Assembly (NCBI RefSeq): GCF_015706575.1 | Contig: NW_024037074.1 | Location: forward strand, 15,365,334-15,429,333 | Direction of reading: 5' to 3' | Source of the DNA: Patiria miniata | Lineage: Eukaryota > Echinodermata > Asteroidea > Valvatida > Asterinidae | DNA length: 64,000 nucleotides | Part shown: one piece after another, positions 21,411 to 32,188 of the stretch | Numbering within the stretch: position 1 is the first letter of the stretch | Layout of the letters: every line of letters starts with the position of its first letter | Notes under the pieces: generated by a model | What the model was told of the DNA's origin: nothing | The model's database searches: none | The model's input: only the letters and a program-made list of their open reading frames with translations | Translations under genes and position numbers: made by a program

Positions 21411-21644
21411 TCAAATCACTCATGTACTTTTCAGGTTACGGAGTTTTAAACACAACCGCCGTTTTAAGGTTCTTTCCACGGAATAAAATTCAGTTTTCTT
21501 TCAGCAAAACGAAAACAAATCACATGAGGATGTGTGTTAATTGTTTTCGTTTTGCTGAAAGAACACACCTTTTTTGTGATCCTTGGACAGAACTTTAAAA
21601 CGGTGGTTAAACTCCGTAACTTGAATAGTACATGAGTGATTTGA
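21411..21644. mobile_element. 234-bp foldback element
   Basis: Arms pair along most of the length: TCAAATCACTCATGTACT with AGTACATGAGTGATTTGA, GTTACGGAGTTT with AAACTCCGTAAC, and TTTCAGCAAAACGAAAAC with GTTTTCGTTTTGCTGAAA. No coding capacity; a MITE-type hairpin. Confidence 0.8.
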
Positions 21645-21917
21645 CTGAGTCTTAAACTAAAAGAAAGCTTATGAATTGGGCTTTCATATCCTAGATTTTG
21701 AAAGTGCTACATGAAGAACTTCACTTAAACAATAGTCCTGACACTTGGGTTTCGCTTTCTTTTACTCACCCTATAGTGATATACGTTAAGCTCACAAAGC
21801 GTCATCCAAGAACCAGATATAATATAGCTTACAAAGAATTTGAACCCAGACGGAATGGCACATAAGTTTCCATGAATCTATATTTTTTTCATCTTTCTTT
21901 TTTGGTCTTAATTCAGG

Positions 21918-23934
21918 ATGAACTTGGTGAAGTTTTACGGGACTCTAGTCTTGTGCCTGGCTTGCCTCACTTTGGTTCTTGGATTCAAAGGTAGGCCTAT
22001 ATAGAATTCACGGCTGCTTTCAGATTTGTGCAGACTTCAGATTACATGTCTCGTTTTTGAGATGAAATGAAATAAAAAGTGCATTCACAAAGTTGGACAT
22101 AGCTGGGTTTTATCTCTTTTTAAATTTTCTGCAAAAACAATAAACAATTGACTTTTAATGTTATTGATTTTATTTATCTTTTAAAAGATACCTATCGGGA
22201 GCAGAGTCAAGATTCCGGTAAATAAACCTTTTTAGACTTTAATAATCCCTGCTATAGTTTAACTGCCATTTCATACTGTGGATGAACTGATAAAAAAAGG
22301 AGTTATTAAGCACTGTCCAGATATTTGTCGTATTTTATCAACGAGAAAATGTTTAATTCTTTCAAATCCATTTTCAGATGAGAAACGCGGGCCACGAGGA
22401 TTGGGAGCAAGTGACACTTGGAGAGCGAGTAAGCATTATCAGAGAATTTGTTGTTCTGTTTGTTGAGTGTCTGGCATTATCATTAATTCAAATCATCACC
22501 ACTGTAACGACTAATTTGAGCCACTACAACGTCATTCAGTCTCAAGTCATGTGACAATGCAAATAAACTTTTGTCTTTTATTCATTTTTAGAGGAGCGGA
22601 AAATTGTCCAATACATGAGAGGGATAAACACCCATGGTAATGCAATTTGAACTTAAATCTAATCAGATTCCGATTTCAATCTAAATTTTCATGAAAGAAT
22701 GGTTGCCACAAGCCACTTATAAGAATTAAAGTTTGAAGGAAAGCGTTTCTCTTTTACACGTTGGTCACTCTTTTCTTATACATTATACATATTTTTATTC
22801 GGTATTGAACTATACTTTCATAAGTTCACTTTTCTATATTTCAGATGAGCGACGGCTCGACCCACCAGGCGGCAACGAACATGAAAGTAAGCTTGAATGA
22901 TATCAGATTGGTTCTGTATTATATCTGTAGTATTTTATATCAGGGCTTAGCCAAGCTGGTTAAGGAGGGGGTCGTTTTTACAATAAAGTGACACTTTTAT
23001 GGCTAATAAACAGTTAATCACCTGTGCACAGCCTGGTGAATCCCGGGACATACCGTTATTTCGTTTTACCGTTTTGGATTTCCTCAAAAACAAAAACAGT
23101 AAACGAGCCATTGACCGTTATGTCGTTTTACAGTTTTGTAAAACGGTCAAATGGTTTTAAGATAAATACGGTTATTTCGTGCACGAAGAAGTGTTACCTC
23201 GGCATAATTAATGCGTGGTGTGATTCCTGGCGTAACCCTGACCCCCATCTACTGAGATTAATTGGTGGGGCTTAAAGAGTTGCAAGGAAATTGGAGTTTG
23301 GCGCGGCTCTTCAATAGCCAATATTCGCAAATTCTGTCGTGAGAACGACATAATTGTAAGAAGGGCAACTTCCCAGGCAGTGAATCGATCACGAGGTCGA
23401 CACATTAACATTCCAAGGTGCATTGCTTAATTGCCAAACCTGAATCCAAAAATGGTCGATAAGACTATTGACCGTTTTGTCATTGTCATGTTTTTGTAAA
23501 ACAAACCCTTTAAAATAAAGCAACTAACCGTTTATCGCTTTTTACAATTTAAAAAAATATCAAAAAGGTCATTGTTTTTTTGTGACTTAATACCGTTTGA
23601 CCGTTTAACAAAACTGTAAAATGACAAAACAGTCAATGGTTCGTTGATTGTGTTTGTTTTTGAGAAAATCTAAAACGGTAAAACGAAATAACGATATGTA
23701 CCGGGATTCAATGGCAGTTCACTGTCCTTGCTCCTCATAATGTGTTTCAACCTATAATTTTGACCGACTGACTTGTGATTGACTATTAAAACCGTTTGCC
23801 TATATAACTTGCTGGGACTTGCTTGCTCTCCATTATCAGATCTTAAGTGCAAGTTGTTATATTCTGTCTTTTCAGAGAAGTGGGAGAGGTTTATTAAAAC
23901 GCGGAAACTCTCCGGGGATAAAAGAAGAAATTAA
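21918..23934 (+). CDS. Small secreted peptide precursor, six coding exons (candidate neuropeptide or hormone)
   Basis: Exons: 21918-21990, 22188-22217, 22378-22428, 22592-22636, 22845-22886, 23876-23934. All introns are GT-AG and phase 1, and the internal exons are 30, 51, 45 and 42 nt (all multiples of three). The product is 99 residues. Residues 1-22 or so form a strong signal peptide (VKFYGTLVLCLACLTLVLG). The rest is hydrophilic, has no Cys, and has basic pairs at KR 37-38, RR 69-70, KK 81-82 and KRR 96-98. KR and RR bracket a 30-residue segment beginning GPRGLGASDTW and ending INTHDE, a size usual for secretin-family-like peptides. I do not recognise the family. The start has an acceptor one base upstream, so a 5' UTR exon is likely. 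The last intron contains a 674-bp inverted-repeat element. Confidence 0.7.
23037..23710. mobile_element. 674-bp TIR element in last intron of the peptide gene
   Basis: TGAATCCCGGGACATACCG at the left matches in reverse CGATATGTACCGGGATTCA at the right, followed on both sides by paired TTATTTCGTTTTACCGTTTT stretches. Repeated ACCGTTTTG/CAAAACGGT motifs continue inward. The non-repetitive core (about 23180-23440) has no recognised protein. Confidence 0.8.
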
Positions 23935-26900
23935 ATGGACCAATCAGCGATGAGTCCCGAAGTGAGAATAACCACGTACCTCGACTGCATGTATCCTACA
24001 TGTACACGGCCCATAACAACTGAATTCGGTTTATAATCATGGAAACAGCAATTTTTGGGTCGAAACTGCATGCTAGCACTGGAATCCACTCGTGCATAAT
24101 GGTTTTAGGGCCGTTTTCTGAAAATGTGCCGAATCCGCTGAACTGACACACTTAGGTATTCCCACAATGGAACTTTCGGCCTCTTGTCAATGGCGCACCC
24201 GGGGGGGGGGGGGGGGGGGGCTTGTTGGGTTAGTCCCACGGTTTGACCTTGGTGATATGTATATGGCCTATTTTCGAGTAGGGGTGTGAGCGACGTCAAA
24301 ATAGTCCGCCCTTAGAAAAAACAAAAACAAAAATTTTTCTGCGGCCAAAAATGTTCGGCAGAAAATTTTGAAACAATATTTAAAAATTGTGCATGTGAGC
24401 CCCCCAAGCCAAATCCTGGGTGCGCCACTGCCTCTCGTCTGGATAGCCTATTAAAAAGAACATCAAAACTGGAAATGTTTAAAAAGAAATCTTCTCTTAA
24501 AGAAAAAAGTAAGGAATAAAATATACTCAGCAAAGACTAGACCAGATTTTCGGCGCGCAGCCGATGTCCTTTTCAATTCTTGGGAATTGATTTTAATGAA
24601 AATATGTTGACAACGTTTAATTGTTTCCTTCACTTAAGACTGAGACTTTCTTAATGTTACTTATGATGTCCGATAACTGTTTATGATATTTACTCCGGCA
24701 TTTTTATTCTTTTTCTTCCAGTTTGAGTTATCTTTAAAGATCTTTATCATTGTAATATGATTGCAAATGTGTACAACGTATAATAACTAATTAAACTTCA
24801 ATCACGGCATACATTTTCTACATGATGACAAATTTGAAATACCGGGTTTTAAGAGAGGTTTTCTTTGGTTTCACTGCACTATGCATGTGTTGTTTTCATT
24901 AAATTTTATATGTGAGCTGAGTGGTACATTATATGATGATTGCATTAAAACTGCGCTGATTACGATTTTTTTTCATTTTGTTGATTAATTTGGTTTTTGT
25001 TGTTTATTGGCTGTATCTTGTCTCGTCAGACTCGTCGGTACTCATTCAGAGGGCACACAATGTGACCATCTTTTTCTGAAGTGCCGTCTTCTGAGATTTT
25101 GAGATTTTTGAAAACGGTTTACATTGCCTTCGCCAGATTGGAGCGGGGGGGGGGTTTCCGGGTTGGGCACAGGGCAGGCCTGGGGGGGGGGGGAGTGGGG
25201 GGGGGGGGAGTGGGGGTGCCCCTCATGTACACCCACACGCCATGAATCTAGGCCCTATAGTCTACGCCTTTGTGGATGGACTCAATAAGGCTTGACTGGC
25301 ATTTATTCATTTGGGACCTTGCCGGAAATGGGCGTAGGATTATAATTTCAGGCAAAACGTCGCTTTGCGTCACAATCGATGTCGGGTTCCCAGTGCTCAG
25401 CTCAGCACCTAGACCAGGCAACCTGTCATTACTGAGGCCTATGCCTAGTTTGAAAAACTTATTGAAGATTTTTGTAACAAATGAACCATATCTTCAAATT
25501 TGCTATGTTTTTCTCAGCTTGGCTTGAGTAACTCCAGCTTAACATGATCATCAGTAATTCATGAATTAACATACTCATCCTGATGGAGTTATTCAAGTTA
25601 TGTTTTTCTGTCAACAAAATCCATTCTGTCAAATTTTCTGTCAAACTAGTTTTTTACCCCCCCCCAAAAAAAACCTGTCAAATTTGAGTTAGCCAAAAAT
25701 CGGCTAAAAAAGTATTTGCCTATGCTACCTACACTCGGCTCACCGTTTCTGATGCGTGCCACAAAAAAAAAAAGATAATCACTTATCACCAGGGTAACAA
25801 TCTAATTACCCGAGTCGTTCATCGTGGTACCCACAATGCAATTTTAAATGCTCCAGTACAGTGACGTTTTGGTCGCCTGTGATTGTGGTAGGTAAACACT
25901 GCATAAACATATCGTCGAGTCGTGCGCACGTCGAGGAAAATGATGGAAAGAAATTGTCATCTTCAATGATCTAGGCCTACTTCCAAGTTTACCAAAATAT
26001 GGCCTGAGCTGTTGTGGAGACGGTCCATTTGTAGTTTTAAAAGAATGTGAGTATAAAATGAAATAAAGACGTGGTTTAATTTTTCGGCTGAGGTCAGTGA
26101 TATAAATGCATGCATTTTCCAGTCGTTATGTTACTTGTTTGTTTGTGTGGGAATTGTGCATTGAACTTTGAAGCCAATGAAGTCCAATTTCCCAAACAAA
26201 TAAATAAACATACATGTCTAATATCAGGCTTATCTTATAAAAGTATCTTCCATTGTATTCCCATCACTCCGTATTCCCGCTACGCATGACCTATTGCCAA
26301 CAACGGCCTTGCATTTTCCAATCTGCATCACTGTCATTGTCAGCATTTTTGTAAATTATTATTGCGCCCTGACCTTGGGTAGACAAGTAAACAGCTCTAA
26401 GTAAAGGTAGCCTATGGCCTCGCAGTATTAATAATACATTCATCAGTTCATAAATACCTCAGACAGTTTAGCCTTAAAAATGAAATTAAAAATAATTACC
26501 CTCGCCTCCGGCTCGGGTAATTATCAGCACCCAGACTCTAAGCAGTCTTAAACAGAGTGATTAAAACCTCTCGAACACACATTTAATTCCCTTATTGTAG
26601 TATTATGCTAAGCATGCTAAGGTCTACTCCAGATTCGAGGCCAGAATAGTTCTAATGTTAAGGCTCATTTTCCAATCTAAATTTACAATTCTAGACTAAG
26701 TTGTAGGCTTAGGCCTATAATGTAAATATTTAAGCATAGGCTCCTAATACCCTTTTTTTGCATGGAGCTAGTATAATTATAAGACGAGCTCCATGGACTT
26801 GTAATACTGCCATTTAACTTGCAGTAAAAACCTCATCATTGATTCTCCTAGAACTATGGGGCTTGGAGCAGTTCTATAGCCGGCCGTGGGTAATCATTGA

Positions 26901-28093
26901 TTTGAAAACAATAATCTTTTGAAGCAGGAATTATTGGGCCCTAGCTGTTCATTTTAATGATAATGTTCTTATGATTTGAACTCGCCTAAACAGCTGATGA
27001 AGGCTACATTTAATTTTTCTTCCTGATTCATGGTAATGATGCATTTTATTTCAAAGGGAAGTATAAGGCCAAGTAAAAAAAAACATGTACAGCATCCTGC
27101 CTTTTTGAAAAAAGGAAGGAGGAGGCCCTTTTTTTCCCTTCCAAAATGGCCGCCTTACCGGGCTATTTTTCAAGATAGCCGCCAGCTTTTTTTTAAATGG
27201 CCGCCACTTGGACTCAGGAAATGACATACCAGCTTTATATGGGCTAGATGCAACAGACAAAGAAGCCAAAATGATGTCACTGTTAAAAATGTATCATTTT
27301 TTTTCCATTTTTTTTTTTTTAAACGAGGCAGCCGGGAAAAAAGGAAGTGGGCGGGGACGACAGACTGGTTTATCTTTTAACTTGGCCTAAAACGGGGTTA
27401 GGTAGGTTCAAGTACATTGTAACTCACACTGGTACATGTAATATTAAATTAGGGGCAAACGGCTTTATTCACGAGATGGCCATGATATTAAAGTGAAAGC
27501 GAGGTAAAATCTGCAGTTTTTCAAGAGATGGAGTAGAAATGAAAGCAATGAAATAAAAATTGATTACAAATCAACCTCAGGCTGCTGTGATTAATAATTA
27601 CAAATGTGTGATTAAACATTAACTAATATGTTTTAAGCCACATTTAAAAAGAAAATTGAAAGTGAGGTTTTGAACGCACTCCATCATAAAATAGTCTGGC
27701 ACCATCCCATTCAGCTGTTTACAATTTATAAAACAGATTCAGGGAACACGATTGAAAATGGCTCCCTTGTCTATTGCAGACTTGGTGTGTGAAACCTACA
27801 CAGCATGTAATGAGATTCCATATTGATTATGTACTGCATTGGAATACTACACATACATGCAAAGTGTACAATGTACATATATCCCATGCTGTGTGCATAT
27901 TGCATTCCGTATAATTCATCCACATGCAAATTTATCTGTGGTGGTCATTTTTCAGCTAAACACTGAGCTTCATGTGAAAATCAAATTCAGAAACAGTCGC
28001 ACAATATTGTTACATGAAAATTTATATTTTATGTATGATTGTTTTTACCAGATGCCACTCCCTACCCTGATCAACATTGCCCATTGATGCATA
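23935..28093. other. Intergenic region, AT-rich with simple-sequence tracts
   Basis: No gene supported. A candidate polyA signal AATAAA for the peptide gene lies at 24515-24520. Long G tracts occur near 24199-24220 and 25144-25210. A TIR element is at 24191-24427. The rest shows no domain or splice pattern I could trust. Confidence 0.5.
24191..24427. mobile_element. MITE with TGGCGCACC(C/A) ends
   Basis: TGGCGCACCCGG at the left is mirrored by CCTGGGTGCGCCA at the right. The element is about 237 bp, with a G tract and an A/T-rich core and no coding capacity. The end sequence is a common dispersed repeat type in invertebrate genomes; the superfamily cannot be fixed from one copy. Confidence 0.55.
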
Positions 28094-28201
28094 ATGTCTA
28101 CCTCAACGAGTGCAGCGAGTCTTAAGACCCAGCAAGCTCACATTGTCAAGAAGCATCGGAAACGTCGCGTCTCATTGGGTAGCGTAGTCAATGTAGCTCG
28201 G
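28094..28201 (+). other. Candidate short first exon (36 codons, phase 0 donor)
   Basis: ATG at 28094 opens 36 codons rich in Ser/Thr then basic residues (VKKHRKRRVSLGSVVNVAR), ending exactly at a strong donor CGG|GTGAGT. The phase would allow splicing to gene B exon 33691-33782, replacing the first exon at 32189. It could equally belong to an unrelated gene or be chance. Confidence 0.3.
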
Positions 28202-31200
28202 GTGAGTCGCACTTTCAATGGTCATTTCTCAGCTTTTGAAAAGAGCCGACAATTAACAACTTTTTAAAATGTACAATATTGTTCAATTATTCAGTTAATT
28301 TTTTCCCTTTTTTTTTTAAAAGAGGGAGTAATTATTATCAATAAGTAATGCTAACCTCAAACATTGTACCCGTAGAAAGTATTGATTGCAGTTCTTTGGC
28401 CATTGATAAAGATTCCACAGTCAGATACGTGTATCTACCTGCATTTGTCTAGGGGGGAAAAACACACACACTGGTCAATGCACATTGTGTCCCACTGTTC
28501 CCACAATCCCAGAACTTTTTTTCACAGTAACGAAAGTACAAACCATCAGTGCAGCAGACCATGAAGTCGTCTTTGTATGAGATTGATTGAGTGGCCTCCA
28601 CCGTTCCGTTTGTTATGAAGAGGGTGTAGTAAGGAATAAAGGCACACCTCGCTGATGTATAGATCCATATTGCCTTGGATAATTTGATCCAAAATGTCCC
28701 GTTCACGAAAGGCGAGATTGAGTCGGCACACCAACGTCTCTTCAGTGGCAAGTGCCAGTCTCCTTGCAAACAGGCAGAGTTCACTTCAGAGAGCTCTGCA
28801 TGTCCATAGGGACGATGACGAAGTCGATGAAGTGCTTGAAAACTTGTGTCAAGATGAACAGGTAGTACAGTGTGAAGAGTTTGCTGTTAGCTGAATGTTG
28901 GCCAGACCAGTGCAGAACTTGTACCCATTCAGTTTTGGTTTCTGTTCCATGACGTACAAACACCTAGAAGTTCCTTGACGTGCATTGGTCTGGATCAGGT
29001 GGTGTGCAACAACTAATTCTTTGGTTTTCGAAGTCAAAACTTGATGACCATCATGTTATAGTCACAAGACCTGCGGGTATATGCAGGTCACATCAATGTG
29101 TTGTGTATTCTGTTTTGTTTAAGGTTACTCATGTACTTCCTTGTGGGACTATTCACATAACCCTTCACTCTTGCCAACAGTAGTGCGACATGGGTCAACA
29201 TGGCAATTATCCATTTATAAATCCAATTCCAGCTTCAAGTGTATTTATTGAAGTGGTACGTCACATTAAGGAAGCTGTGAAGCAATCTGCTTTGTAAATT
29301 TTAAGTAGTGTACATTTTGGAAAGATTTCCATATACGAAGTTCACTCAACACCCTGTGTACAAACCCTATGAGATTGGACTGAAAAAGTTTTTTCTAAGA
29401 AAATGCTTGTATTTTCTCACTGCTCAAATTGACTTTGATGACATGAAATTGCTATCTGGGGGCTTGTTAGTCAATACAGAGGAAAATTAGTGAACTTCGT
29501 ATATGGAAATCTTTCCTACATTTTTAGGAATAATATGGATGCTGTCGCAACCATCCTTATAGATGAGGCAGAGGTTTTGAAAAGTCTAAGGAATAATTTA
29601 TAGTCCTTGAAATTTCCTATAAATCCATTGATGTGTGCAGAATTAACAAATACTCCAGCCATTGTGAGAGATGCTCTTCCCATTTTTTTCAGGAGAAATC
29701 TTCAAAATTAAATCTACTTTCAATTAAAAACAGAGTACAGTACTGACGTCCACAGCTCACAGCCCACATGAAATTTGTTTGTATAAATTTGCATTTGAAT
29801 GCAGATCGAGGCACTGTGAAGCCAATTTGCATACATGTGCACTACAATACCATCATTTAAGCGAAACTAATATACTACATGTAGTTTTGATACACATGTA
29901 CATTGTATGGTACGTTTATACTCATTGTGCATTTTCCCTACTACAAAGCAAATGAAAACTGATACTGATTCCCATATAAACATTGTATCCATTCTTTGCT
30001 GGCCTGTCTTTTTCAGTGTGTCAAGGGATTTCTTCATTCACTGGATTGCCATGTATGATCCAAAATTAACATTTAAAAACAAACCAAATATATCCAGCAA
30101 CCAGCATTAGCCTGTGGCCCATAGGCCCAGCCTGTGCCCTTCCAAACTTTCCTGTCATCATACCTTTTGCACACATCTCCTGGAAAGTGAAAGCAGTTTG
30201 CCCATAGAGCTAGTAGTTTGCCATATGGTGTAACTTGATACTCACTTTGGGAGGGTACAAGTGTGGAATGTGCATTGGTCGCTGTAGCACTGCGGATGAG
30301 AGAAAGTCCCTGGATTTGCAAGTGTGATCCCACTGTGTTTTTTAAACACAATTGCCTACATCTTCATATGCTGATATATTGAAGTGAAAGTCATCAATCT
30401 GCAGCATTTCCTCTTTCGATATTCCGCCCACAAAATCACGTGCCGTCCTTTTACAAAGGCAGGAAATGGCTAAACCAGTGCCCAAAAGTTTGGCACTGAT
30501 TGCAAAGCACAAGAAGTAGTATAGGAGAAATATTCTGTGTGCAGCACACTTGTCTGTTCCAACTTTCTGAGTGTTTTGGGCAAGCATGTCATTCCATAGA
30601 GAATCCTTGACTTCGCCGACACTGACCAACTGGGGTTCGGATGAATTCCTGCAGCAGCTTTTGCACGATGAGGAGATAGAGGTATATTGGCAGTGGTATT
30701 ATTGTGTTGAATTTGTCTTGGGGAACATGTCAAAATATTCATGGTGTTGTATTTGTAGCTGAGTGGAATACAAGTTATGTACATGAAGAGGCGTGTCATG
30801 TACAAGTGGTAATGTGTAGCCTTACACTAGTTACAGTACCATTTTGGCATGACTGTACAGTGTTGCACACTACTGGATCATGGAGGAATATTCCTCCATG
30901 ACTGGATCATGTTGTTATCAGATTTTATACTTTTTTTTAAGAAAAATGAATCTCTGCTTTTAGCATTAGTGGCAGATTCAGTCTGGTCTATAAACACCTC
31001 TCATAGACTGCCATCTTTGTAGGAAAATTACTACCCGCGTATTTAACAATGTCATTTGAGAGAGACACGTTAGGGCCTTGTTTGTCACAGTTGACTGATC
31101 AAGCATGGTGCAAAGGTTAATCCAGTAAATGTATTTTTAATATGGTTGCCATCAGATTTACACATTAACAGGTATTCCTTTCCACTCAAGAATATGCCGC

Positions 31201-31389
31201 AAATAGTTTGTCTGATTTGAGCTATTGATTTGGATTTCAGCAAATTTCATTTTGAAGAATTACTGAGTGTGACCATGCTGTGACCGTCATAATGCATACA
31301 TGTGTATGCAAGTGTTTTTGATTTAAAGTCATACAAAAAGGTCTATTATCCTTGAAATGAATTGCATAAAAACAAGAAATTTGCATACA
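28202..31389. other. Unassigned region with several overlapping open frames
   Basis: Minus-strand open frames at about 28449-28784, 28781-28963, 30073-30351 and 30342-30629 have protein-like composition, some with hydrophobic helices (for example RIFLLYYFLCFAISAKLL). The two near 30.3 kb abut in different frames. Plus-strand frames overlap them (SDEFLQQLLHDEEIE before a GT near 30680; VDEVLENLCQDEQ before a GT near 28861). I could not build a consistent spliced gene on either strand or recognise a family, so this may be a decayed gene or transposon. Confidence 0.3.
29319..29516. mobile_element. 198-bp element with perfect 27-bp inverted ends
   Basis: Arms at 29319-29345 and 29490-29516 are exact reverse complements (GGAAAGATTTCCATATACGA, then AGTTCAC). 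The spacer is about 144 bp, A/T-rich and non-coding in any recognised way. A MITE is the simplest reading. Confidence 0.8.
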
Positions 31390-32188
31390 TACCAGCAAGA
31401 TGTTCTGCTCTGGGGTTTTATTAAAATAAAGACAGTTATGCGCCATGCCCATTATCATTTTGTAGTCTGTGCATGTTTGTCCATAAAAACATCGATCTAA
31501 AAAATGCTGACAAGTCTTATCTTAATTATTGATCCCCTGTTTAGACAGAACAGGAATATGTGTTGATGAGGTCATACCTGTAGCTTCTTCTGTAAATTTG
31601 GTTGTAAAACTTAAAAAACAAAAAAGTAAACAGCTTCTGACCAGTTGATGTACGTGAGACAGAATGTTGGTATCGATGGCATACATGGTTGCCTGTAGCA
31701 AGCAAGTTTTGAAAGTCACTTGACAATCTATGAAACCGCGCCCAATTGTTGGCAAATATTAACTGAACCAGGAAAACCCCTTATTACTCCGACTGGATGT
31801 GGAAGTGGGTTCTGGAAGTGGGTTCTCGGCCCAACTCCAGTGAATGGATGAATCATCAATTTCCTGCTTACAGGCTTCCACTAGAACTACCATGTCTGCA
31901 AAACCCAGTCAGGAACTTTGAAGTTATAGCACCTGCAAATGTACAGTATACATGTGTGTGTACTACAGCTAGGCCCCGTGATTTTGTTGGGTACTCTGAG
32001 ATATTAAAGCCTAAGTGCTGCTGTTCTTCACTGATGTGAGAATCTGAGGCAAAGTTGATTGGAGTCTTAAAACTCTTTACACTTGGAGGAAAAGCCTGAG
32101 TACATGAGGCATCAACAGTGCAGAGCTACAAAAAAAGTAATTTTTCACGAGTTTACACACAAATTATTTCTTCACTTGGACTCCTAAA
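31390..32188 (+). promoter_or_regulatory. 5' flank of gene B, duplicated upstream of gene C
   Basis: Blocks are shared with 60172-61057 upstream of gene C: CCAGCAAGATGTTCTGCT, CAGTTATGC(G/A)CCATGCCCATTA, CTGACTGGATGTGGAAGTGGG-like and GAATCATCAATTTCCTGCT, then the segment just before the ATG (CACTTGGACTCCTAAAATGG). It should hold the promoter and 5' UTR carried along by the gene duplication. No clear TATA box was found. Confidence 0.5.

Larger units (their letters stand above)
19221..21916. other. Intergenic region upstream of lectin and peptide genes
   Basis: Contains the putative promoter side of the lectin gene (19221-19600) and, further right, AT-rich sequence with two inverted-repeat elements. 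The pyrimidine-rich stretch before 21917 ends in an AG acceptor (TTAATTCAG|G), implying an untranslated upstream exon for the peptide gene that I cannot place. Confidence 0.5.

Noticed and set aside
25042-25236. Minus-strand proline-rich open frame
   Set aside because: It is a translation of G/C homopolymer runs.
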